DNA of 13,303 bases from DASSWG01 sp035705295 (GTDB lineage: Bacteria; Bacteroidota; Bacteroidia; Flavobacteriales; Flavobacteriaceae), in contig DASSWG010000003.1 in NCBI GenBank assembly GCA_035705295.1, positions 1-13,303 on the forward strand. Reading direction: 5' to 3'. The position numbers and the translations under genes were made by a program. The notes below the pieces were generated by a model. That model was not told the origin of the DNA. It did not search any database and saw only the letters and a program-made list of their open reading frames with translations. Positions 1 to 5,709 of the stretch are shown here, one piece after another (positions within the stretch are counted from its first letter, which is position 1; each line of letters starts with the position of its first letter).

Positions 1-480
1 GGGATCGATGCTGAAAGCGGGGCCAAAAAAGCAGGATTGAAAAAAGGCGATGTCATTTTAAAAATAGACAATATCCGCATCACCAAATTTGCCGATCTCA
101 CCGGATACCTAAATACCAAACATCCCAACGAAACAGTTACGGTCACATTTTTGAGAAACGGTGAACAAAACCAAACCGCCGTGAAACTGATCGAATATGA
201 AAGTTTCGCAATTACCGCAATTGGGTTGGAAATCACTAACGCCTCCGCGGAAGAATTGGCGGAATGCCAGGTTGAAAACGGGGTGAAAATCAGCAAAGCG
301 CTGAACCAGACCATGGAAAACGAAAATTTGATCGGAATCATTATCACCGAAATCAACCAACAAAAAGTGCACAATGTGGACGATGTAAGGGAAGTGATCG
401 GGAATGCAAATCCGAGAAACCCGCTGAGCGTTACTTTCGCCGTTCCGAACGGGGAAAAAAAGACCTTTGTTTTTCGGTAA
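1..480 (+). CDS. htrA: HtrA/Deg-family periplasmic serine protease, C-terminal PDZ part (5' end outside window)
   Basis: This is the last 159 codons of a gene that begins before the window; the frame is open from base 1 and stops with TAA at 478-480. The translation reads as two PDZ-type modules. The first (about residues 1-63) has the typical SGAKKAGLKKGDVILKID core, the substrate-binding-loop region of HtrA PDZ domains. The second (about residues 68-159) ends with IIITEINQQKV and a final strand leading to TFVFR. Tandem PDZ domains at the C terminus are the hallmark of the DegP/DegQ (Do) subfamily, which degrades or refolds damaged envelope proteins in the periplasm. The catalytic His-Asp-Ser domain and signal peptide are not visible, so protease activity is inferred from the PDZ layout. 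A strong terminator follows directly, so it is the last gene of its transcript. Another PDZ protein, such as a site-2 protease, is possible but less likely. Confidence 0.82.
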   Translation, partial: GIDAESGAKKAGLKKGDVILKIDNIRITKFADLTGYLNTKHPNETVTVTFLRNGEQNQTAVKLIEYESFAITAIGLEITNASAEELAECQVENGVKISKALNQTMENENLIGIIITEINQQKVHNVDDVREVIGNANPRNPLSVTFAVPNGEKKTFVFR

Positions 481-503
481 AAAAACCCTAAACACGAAAA
501 TCC

Positions 504-542
504 AAAAGCCTTGCATATGATTTTAAACGCAAGGCTTTTTTT
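504..542 (+). terminator. Rho-independent terminator after the HtrA gene
   Basis: An 11-bp perfect inverted repeat (AAAAGCCTTGC at 504-514 against GCAAGGCTTTT at 529-539) with a 14-nt loop is followed by a T-run to 542. It lies 24 bp after the protease stop codon and separates that gene from gap. Confidence 0.85.
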
Positions 543-576
543 GTTGTAAAAATTTCACCAATAGGGTTTAAAAGAA

Positions 577-584
577 TACTTTTG
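577..584 (+). promoter_or_regulatory. Probable -7 promoter element of gap
   Basis: TACTTTTG matches the Bacteroidetes -7 consensus TAnnTTTG exactly. It lies downstream of the previous terminator and about 45 bp before the gap ATG. No clear TTG-type -33 element is seen at the expected distance, only a T-rich stretch near 553-555. Confidence 0.55.
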
Positions 585-628
585 CACCAACTTTTAAAAC
601 CTTTAACACAACATAACATTTTAAAAAA

Positions 629-2077
629 ATGGGGCAGAACGAAGTTTACGAAAAAGAACTGGCTTTTCAAGCGGACCGACGAAAAGCAACGGTCGAATTC
701 ATCAAAACCATCAACGATCTGTGGTACGACAAGGCCATTGAACTGGTACTTTTTCGCAACCAATTGATCGACCGAAACGTCAGCGAAATCATTAATTTGC
801 ATGAATATGCGGGCGAATTTGTACAAAAACCAATTTCGATTTTCGATTCTGTGGAAATTGCGCAAGCCATAAAATCATTGGATCTTCCGCCCGCAAAATT
901 GGACATTGGAAAATTGACCTATGAATATCATTTGGAAGACGATAAATTCAGCAACGTCACCGCTTTTGTGGCCAACAAACTTTCGGAAGCAAAAAAATAC
1001 GATGAAATCAAACCCAAAGATGTGGTGTTGTATGGTTTTGGCCGAATTGGTCGATTGCTCGCCCGTGAATTGATGGCCCGTACCGGAAAAGGAAGCCAAT
1101 TGCGTTTGCGCGCCATCGTCACCCGTGGAAAAATAGACGAAACCGTACTGGAAAAAAGGGCGGCTTTGCTACGGAGTGATTCAGTTCACGGTGATTTTTC
1201 TGGAACGGTTTCGATCGATGCGAAAAACAACAATTTGATCATCAACGGAACCACGGTCCATATCATTTCCGCCAACAACCCGGAAGACATCGATTATACC
1301 GTTTATGGCATCAACGATGCGTTAATAATTGACAACACCGGTGCTTTTCGAGACGAAGAAGCGTTAAAAAGACATTTGAGCGCAAAAGGCGCGAGCAAAG
1401 TTTTGTTGACCGCTCCCGGAAAAGGGGTCCCAAACATCGTACATGGTGTGAACCACAAAGAACACGACCCCAACAAAGTTGATATTTTTTCCGCGGCTTC
1501 CTGTACCACCAACGCGATCACGCCCGTTTTGAAAGCCATTGAGGATTCATTGGGTGTTGTGCACGGTCACTTGGAAACCATTCACGCCTACACCAACGAT
1601 CAAAATTTGGTGGACAATATGCACAGCAAATATCGTCGCGGACGCGCAGCGGCTTTGAACATGGTGATCACCGAAACTGGCGCGGGAAAAGCGGTTGCAA
1701 AAGCTTTGCCCGTTTTTGAAGGAAAATTGACCTCGAACGCCATCCGTGTCCCCGTTCCAAACGGTTCGCTGGCGATTTTAAACCTGACCTTGGAAAAAGA
1801 AACTTCCGTGGAAGGTGTCAATTCCATATTAAAAAAATATGCGCTCGAAGGCGATTTGGTGGAACAGATCAAATATTCATTGGACAACGAATTGGTTTCC
1901 AGTGACATCGTTGGTTCTTCGGCACCATCGATTTATGACAGTAAAGCCACCATTGTAAATGCAGGCGGAAAAAACGCGATTCTTTATGTATGGTACGACA
2001 ATGAGTATGGCTACAGCCACCAAGTGATCCGTTTGGCAAAATACATCGCAAAAGTCAGAAGGTTCACCTACTATTGA
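629..2077 (+). CDS. gap: Glyceraldehyde-3-phosphate dehydrogenase, N-terminally extended (482 aa) form
   Basis: The enzyme oxidatively phosphorylates glyceraldehyde-3-phosphate to 1,3-bisphosphoglycerate, or runs in reverse, in cytosolic glycolysis/gluconeogenesis. Residues 130-480 align with classical GAPDH: Rossmann motif GFGRIGR at 137-143, active-site SCTTN with nucleophile Cys292, catalytic His319 in the HAYTNDQ motif, TGAGKAV at 350-356, RVPVPNGS at 373-380 and the C-terminal WYDNEYGYS at 455-463. About 130 extra N-terminal residues precede the Rossmann fold; they are hydrophilic and helical-looking (for example YEKELAFQADRRKA). The classic enzyme is about 335 residues, so this is the long form known from Bacteroidetes and some Proteobacteria. 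The second Rossmann strand ends in AIVTRGK (162-168), without the acidic residue that normally selects NAD+, so NADP+ or dual use is possible. The ATG at 629 is the chosen start. The gene has its own promoter and terminator and is probably monocistronic. Confidence 0.95.
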   Translation: MGQNEVYEKELAFQADRRKATVEFIKTINDLWYDKAIELVLFRNQLIDRNVSEIINLHEYAGEFVQKPISIFDSVEIAQAIKSLDLPPAKLDIGKLTYEYHLEDDKFSNVTAFVANKLSEAKKYDEIKPKDVVLYGFGRIGRLLARELMARTGKGSQLRLRAIVTRGKIDETVLEKRAALLRSDSVHGDFSGTVSIDAKNNNLIINGTTVHIISANNPEDIDYTVYGINDALIIDNTGAFRDEEALKRHLSAKGASKVLLTAPGKGVPNIVHGVNHKEHDPNKVDIFSAASCTTNAITPVLKAIEDSLGVVHGHLETIHAYTNDQNLVDNMHSKYRRGRAAALNMVITETGAGKAVAKALPVFEGKLTSNAIRVPVPNGSLAILNLTLEKETSVEGVNSILKKYALEGDLVEQIKYSLDNELVSSDIVGSSAPSIYDSKATIVNAGGKNAILYVWYDNEYGYSHQVIRLAKYIAKVRRFTYY

Positions 2078-2103
2078 TCGAAAGTTTTTATTTGCAAGAA
2101 AGC

Positions 2104-2130
2104 ACCGCCTTTTTCAAGGCGGTTTTTTTT
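2104..2130 (+). terminator. Rho-independent terminator after gap
   Basis: ACCGCCTT (2104-2111) pairs with AAGGCGGT (2116-2123) around a 4-nt loop, and the T-run continues to 2130. It lies 27 bp after the gap stop codon. Confidence 0.9.
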
Positions 2131-2133
2131 ATG

Positions 2134-2164
2134 TTGTTGGCGTTCCAAAAAAATAGTATTTTTG
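2134..2164 (+). promoter_or_regulatory. Bacteroidetes-type promoter for the 2266-3569 gene pair
   Basis: The -7 element TATTTTTG at 2157-2164 matches TAnnTTTG exactly, with TTG triplets at 2134-2136 and 2137-2139 at 17-20 bp spacing, which suits a -33 element. It follows the gap terminator and leaves a leader of roughly 95 nt before the ATG at 2266. Confidence 0.6.
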
Positions 2165-2265
2165 CATTTTCGGGAAATGGTCAAAATTTCATATAAAAAT
2201 TCCACAATAACCCATCTTCCATGCCGTTTTTCTTTTGAGCAATCTAAAAATTCAAAAAAGCATTC

Positions 2266-2862
2266 ATGAAAACTATTTTTAATATTTCACTTTTCTTGTT
2301 TTTCTTGCTGTTCGCAAGCTCATCGTTTGCACAAGCAACTTCCAAAAAAACCACAATAAATGAGCAGTTCAACGAATTGTTGGATGAATCAAACAGTTAT
2401 AAAGATTACAAAGTGGTAAAAAAATCCAAGTTGGAAGAATTGCAGAAAAACACCAATATGGAAATTTCACAATTGGAAAAAGAAATCGATCTTGCTAACA
2501 AAAACATCGCGGCCCAGAAAAAGGAAATTTCCGGTTTGAAAGCGAGTTTGAAGAAAACCCAAGATCAGCTAAGCGCCACCACCAAAGCCAAAAACGAAAT
2601 CGCTTTCTTGGGAATCCCGATGAACAAAGCTACTTTTCGAACCACTATGTGGTGCATTATTTTAATACTTGTAATATTCTTGGGGGTTTTTGCCTATAAA
2701 TTCAAAAACAGCAATATCCAAACCCAAGAAGCCCAAAAAAACCAACAAGAAATAGAAGAAGAATACGAAGCTTACCGAAAAACCGCTTTGGAAAAACAAC
2801 AAAAAATGGGAAGAATGTTGCAAGACGAACGCAATAAGTCATTAAAAATGGCGCAAAAATAA
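2266..2862 (+). CDS. Uncharacterised exported coiled-coil protein with one transmembrane helix
   Basis: The function is unknown. The 198-aa product begins with a clear signal peptide (hydrophobic core about 5-19, Ala-x-Ala-like SFA before Gln23). Residues about 50-112 are a charged heptad-like coiled coil, residues about 127-145 form one hydrophobic transmembrane helix (WCIILILVIFLGVFAYK), and 146-198 are a second charged helical segment starting with KFKN. If the signal peptide is cleaved, the first coiled coil would lie in the periplasm and the C-terminal helix in the cytoplasm, in agreement with the positive-inside rule. The gene ends 32 bp before trmD on the same strand, with no terminator between them, so the two are probably co-transcribed. 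It contains no SPOUT or methyltransferase motif, so any database label of tRNA (guanine-N1)-methyltransferase would come from its neighbour. A scaffold or envelope-organising role is only a guess. Confidence 0.8.
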   Translation: MKTIFNISLFLFFLLFASSSFAQATSKKTTINEQFNELLDESNSYKDYKVVKKSKLEELQKNTNMEISQLEKEIDLANKNIAAQKKEISGLKASLKKTQDQLSATTKAKNEIAFLGIPMNKATFRTTMWCIILILVIFLGVFAYKFKNSNIQTQEAQKNQQEIEEEYEAYRKTALEKQQKMGRMLQDERNKSLKMAQK

Positions 2863-2894
2863 ATTCTGCTTTTTGCCCATGAACCATCAAAACA

Positions 2895-3569
2895 ATGCGC
2901 ATTGATATTATCACCGTGGTCCCGGATATTTTAAAAAGTCCTTTCGAAGCTTCCATTTTGAAACGGGCCATCGAAAAAGATTTGGTGGAAATCCACCTTC
3001 ATAACCTGCGCGATTACACCACCGACAATTACAAACAAATTGACGATTATCAATTCGGTGGCGGTGCGGGAATGGTGATGATGATCGAACCCATCGACAA
3101 ATGTATCTCCGAATTGAAAACCCAACGCGATTATGACGAGGTGATTTATATGACCCCCGATGGCGAAAACCTCAACCAATCGATCGCCAACCAACTTTCG
3201 TTGAAAAAAAACCTGATTGTTTTGTGCGGACACTATAAAGGCGTGGACCAACGCGTGCGCGACCATTTTGTCACACGTGAAATTTCCATCGGCGATTATG
3301 TGCTCTCCGGCGGTGAATTGGGCGCGGCCGTGCTTTGCGATGCCATTATTCGTTTACTTCCCGGGGTTTTGGGGAACGAAACCTCCGCCCTAACCGATTC
3401 TTTTCAAGACAATTTGTTGGCCCCACCAATTTATACCCGCCCCGCGGAATACAAAGGCTGGAAAGTCCCGGAAGTGTTGACCAGCGGCAATTTTGGGAAA
3501 ATCGAAACTTGGCGCGAAGAAAAAGCTTATGAACGAACCAAAGACAAACGACCGGATTTGTTGGAGTGA
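2895..3569 (+). CDS. trmD: tRNA (guanine(37)-N1)-methyltransferase TrmD
   Basis: TrmD transfers a methyl group from S-adenosylmethionine to N1 of G37 next to the anticodon, preventing +1 frameshifts. The 224-aa product shows the family signature throughout: N-terminal MRIDIITVVPD, the FGGGAGMVM loop at 54-62, the SAM-binding trefoil-knot segments GHYKGVDQR (112-120) and IGDYVLSGGEL (132-142), Arg153 in the RLLPGVLG motif, and the general-base Asp168 in ALTDSF. These correspond to catalytic Arg154 and Asp169 of the E. coli enzyme. The C-terminal tRNA-binding part (TSGNFGKIETWR) is present; the protein is shorter than E. coli TrmD (255 aa) mainly at its end. The ATG at 2895 gives the canonical N terminus. 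It is the second gene of a probable two-gene transcript with the coiled-coil membrane protein; no rimM or rplS neighbour is present, unlike in Proteobacteria. Confidence 0.97.
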   Translation: MRIDIITVVPDILKSPFEASILKRAIEKDLVEIHLHNLRDYTTDNYKQIDDYQFGGGAGMVMMIEPIDKCISELKTQRDYDEVIYMTPDGENLNQSIANQLSLKKNLIVLCGHYKGVDQRVRDHFVTREISIGDYVLSGGELGAAVLCDAIIRLLPGVLGNETSALTDSFQDNLLAPPIYTRPAEYKGWKVPEVLTSGNFGKIETWREEKAYERTKDKRPDLLE

Positions 3570-3579
3570 GTTTCGAGTA

Positions 3580-3645
3580 AACGGGTTGCGGGTATGCGCG
3601 TGTTGGCAGTAAAACCAACAGACTAGCCCCCTACCACAGCACAAT
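3580..3645 (+). repeat. Imperfect hairpin repeat upstream of the DinB-like gene (attC-like structure)
   Basis: The inner stem is TGTTGG (3601-3606) with CCAACA (3615-3620) around an 8-nt loop. Outside it, TGCGGGTA on the left can pair with TACCACAGCA on the right if two A residues are extrahelical. This is a long imperfect hairpin with bulged bases. It begins about 10 bp after the trmD stop and ends just before the DinB-like gene, so it may mark a cassette or insertion junction. Canonical integron core boxes (RYYYAAC / GTTRRRY) are not seen. Confidence 0.4.
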
Positions 3646-3658
3646 TATTGAAATAATA

Positions 3659-4189
3659 ATGAGAACAATGAAAAAATCTGACATTAAGGAATTCCCTGAA
3701 TATTTTGACTACTATATAAATTTGAGCGAAGATGTTGAACTTGAAGTGGCCTTCAACAAGAGTTTGAAGCAAATTGATGCCATTGATGTTGCACAATTGA
3801 ACCGCATCGGATTAAAGGTTTATGAAGAAGGCAAATGGTCAATCAATAAAATAATGCAACATTTGATTGATTGGGAACGAATTTGGTGTTACCGAACGAT
3901 GCTTTTTGCCCGCCAAGAAGGAACTATTCCAGTAGGGCACGATCACGAACTTATGGGACAAAATTCAAATGCTGACGAATTATCAATAGAACAATTAATT
4001 GCGGAACTGAAAGCAGTTCGCCTTGCCACCAAAGCAATGTTTGAATCATATAACCACCAAATATTGGAAACAAATTGCAAGTTCAACAACAACGAAATGT
4101 CTGTTTTAGCAATGGGATTCAACATAATTGGCCATCAACTTCACCATTTTGATATTATTAAAGAAAGATATGTTCCTCTTGATAAGTAG
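3659..4189 (+). CDS. DinB-superfamily (DinB_2-like) putative metal-binding protein
   Basis: This 176-aa soluble protein is judged to be a DinB/YfiT-like four-helix bundle. The pattern fits: WSINKIMQHLIDWERIW at 60-76, where Trp60 and His68 match the conserved start of helix 2, and GHQLHHFDIIKERY at 158-171, where His159 and His163 supply the H-x3-H metal pair near the C terminus. Family members are metal-dependent thiol S-transferases, hydrolases or damage-inducible proteins; the substrate cannot be read from sequence. There is no signal peptide or membrane segment. ATG codons at 3659 and 3668 are both possible starts. The gene is more A/T-rich and uses more TTA and ATA codons than its neighbours, stands alone between convergent rimO and trmD, and is preceded by a hairpin repeat, which together suggest horizontal acquisition. 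A DUF664/YfiT-type assignment is also possible. Confidence 0.72.
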   Translation: MRTMKKSDIKEFPEYFDYYINLSEDVELEVAFNKSLKQIDAIDVAQLNRIGLKVYEEGKWSINKIMQHLIDWERIWCYRTMLFARQEGTIPVGHDHELMGQNSNADELSIEQLIAELKAVRLATKAMFESYNHQILETNCKFNNNEMSVLAMGFNIIGHQLHHFDIIKERYVPLDK

Positions 4190-4261
4190 AAGTTATTTGT
4201 TTGGATTTTAGGGTTCAATTCCCACGAAGCTTCCCCCGTTTTTTTATTTTTTGAAATTTGA

Positions 4262-4281
4262 CCTGCCCGTCCAGTTGGCGG
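4262..4281 (-). repeat. Copy of a GGACGGGCAGG-type REP sequence
   Basis: Read on the minus strand, this 20-mer starts CCGCC and ends GGACGGGCAGG. It matches 11928-11947 at 17 of 20 positions, with all differences in the central four bases. It is therefore a dispersed short palindromic-type repeat, here lying in the gap between the convergent DinB-like gene and rimO. The rest of this 122-bp gap holds the 7-bp repeats listed separately and no gene. Confidence 0.5.
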
Positions 4282-4308
4282 ATTTGGAATTTGGTGCTTG
4301 GTCCTTGA
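4281..4308. repeat. Degenerate 7-bp tandem repeat
   Basis: Four consecutive 7-mers, GATTTGG, AATTTGG, TGCTTGG and TCCTTGA, share a central TTG with period 7. They end just beyond the 3' end of rimO and look like a slippage-derived array. Confidence 0.45.
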
Positions 4309-4311
4309 AAT

Positions 4312-5613
4312 TCAAACCGGAACCCCGTACAAATCAAAATCAGATGCTTCGGTAATTTTTATCGTAGCAAAATCGCCGGTTTTCAAATAATGCTGAGAAG
4401 CATCGACCAAAACTTCATTATCCACATCGGGGGAATCGAATTCGGTGCGACCCACAAAATAATTTCCTTCTTTACGATCGATGGCACAACGAAAGGTTTT
4501 CCCGATTTTTTCTTGGTTCAACTCCCATGAAATTTGCGATTGGATTTCCATGATCTCGTTCGCGCGGGCTTGCTTGATTTCTTCGGAAACGTCGTCTTCC
4601 AATTGATAGGCGTGTGTGTTTTCTTCGTGCGAATACGTGAAACACCCCAAGCGCTCGAAACGCATATCTTTCACCCAAGTTTTCAATTCTTGAAAATTTT
4701 CTTCGGTTTCTCCCGGATACCCAACAATCAATGTGGTTCGAATTGTCATATTCGGGACGGTTTTCCGAAATTCTTCCAACAATTTGGTGGTTTTTTCGTG
4801 CGTGGTTCCGCGGCGCATGGATTTCAACACCGAATCGGAAATGTGCTGCAACGGAATATCGAGGTAATTGCAAACTTTGGGTTCGGTTTTCATCACTTCC
4901 AATACGTCCATAGGAAATCCGGTCGGGAAAGCGTAGTGCATGCGTATCCATTCGATCCCTTCCACTTTTGCCAAGGCTTTCAATAATTCGGCCAAGTTGC
5001 GTTTTTTGTATAAATCCAATCCGTAATAGGTCAAATCTTGCGCGATCAAAATCAATTCTTTCACGCCGTTCGCGGCCAATTTTTCGGCTTCGATCACCAA
5101 ATTTTCAATGGGGGTGGATTTGTGTTTTCCACGCATCAATGGAATGGCGCAAAACGAACACGGACGGTCGCAACCTTCGGCAATTTTTAAATAGGCGTAA
5201 TTTTTTGGGGTTGTCGTCAAGCGTTCGCCAATCAATTCATGTTTGTAATCGGCGCCCAAAGCTTTTAGCAAAGCAGGCAGTTCCGTAGTTCCAAAATATT
5301 GGTCCACATCGGGGATTTCTTGTTGCAAATCGGGCTTGTAGCGTTCGGAAAGGCAACCGGTCACAAACACTTTTTCCACCAAACCGGCTTCTTTTTTACC
5401 CACATATTCCAAAATGGTGTTCACCGACTCTTCTTTGGCGTTGTTGATGAACCCGCAGGTGTTGATCACCACCACGTTTCCTTCTTCTTCATGTGCAACT
5501 TCCTTGTTGTTGGCGCGCAATTGCCCCATCAACACCTCGGAATCGTGGATGTTTTTGCTGCAACCGAGCGTTACCACATTGATTTTGTTCTTTTTCCTCG
5601 TTTTTGTGCGCAT
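4312..5613 (-). CDS. rimO: Ribosomal protein S12 methylthiotransferase RimO
   Basis: RimO is a radical-SAM enzyme that adds a methylthio group to the conserved aspartate (Asp88 in E. coli numbering) of ribosomal protein S12. The 433-aa product has the three-domain layout. The N-terminal UPF0004 domain carries three cluster-binding cysteines: Cys18 (TLGCSKN), Cys53 (NTCGF) and Cys87 (VTGCLSERY). The radical-SAM core has Cys148, Cys152 and Cys155 in CDRPCSFC followed by AIPLMRGKHKS, the latter typical of RimO rather than MiaB. The C-terminal TRAM-like domain covers about 365-433 and ends in DLYGVPV. TLGCSKN and GKHKS separate it from MiaB (TxGCQMN and GxERS). The ATG at 5613-5611 is the start. 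It lies 96 bp downstream of the serA stop on the same strand with a possible promoter between, so it may be transcribed both alone and with serA. Confidence 0.96.
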   Translation of the reverse strand: MRTKTRKKNKINVVTLGCSKNIHDSEVLMGQLRANNKEVAHEEEGNVVVINTCGFINNAKEESVNTILEYVGKKEAGLVEKVFVTGCLSERYKPDLQQEIPDVDQYFGTTELPALLKALGADYKHELIGERLTTTPKNYAYLKIAEGCDRPCSFCAIPLMRGKHKSTPIENLVIEAEKLAANGVKELILIAQDLTYYGLDLYKKRNLAELLKALAKVEGIEWIRMHYAFPTGFPMDVLEVMKTEPKVCNYLDIPLQHISDSVLKSMRRGTTHEKTTKLLEEFRKTVPNMTIRTTLIVGYPGETEENFQELKTWVKDMRFERLGCFTYSHEENTHAYQLEDDVSEEIKQARANEIMEIQSQISWELNQEKIGKTFRCAIDRKEGNYFVGRTEFDSPDVDNEVLVDASQHYLKTGDFATIKITEASDFDLYGVPV

Positions 5614-5650
5614 GAAAATTTCAGATTTGTACGAATTTTAAAAAGCGGTG

Positions 5651-5658
5651 CAAAGGTA
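5651..5658 (-). promoter_or_regulatory. Probable -7 promoter element of rimO
   Basis: On the minus strand TACCTTTG matches TAnnTTTG exactly, 37 bp before the rimO start. No TTG-type -33 element is evident, so this may be a weak or assisted promoter. Confidence 0.45.
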
Positions 5659-5709
5659 CGATCTATTCTTGGAAGATTTTTAGCGCGGTTCGGTTCCTTC
5701 GAAATTCAA

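Noticed and set aside
4207..4235. GGTTCAATTCCCAC resembles the T-arm of a tRNA, suggesting a tRNA fragment or attachment site
   Set aside because: Only three base pairs flank the TTCAATT loop on the left side, and no D-arm, anticodon arm or acceptor partner can be found upstream. Judged a chance match.
4534..4986. Long open frames opposite rimO, the serA fusion and the DUF4097-like gene (for example 4534-4986, 5299-5829, 8370-9005 on the plus strand)
   Set aside because: They lie wholly antisense to strongly supported genes, encode Phe/Cys/His-rich low-complexity products without domains, and are explained by the codon bias of the real strand.
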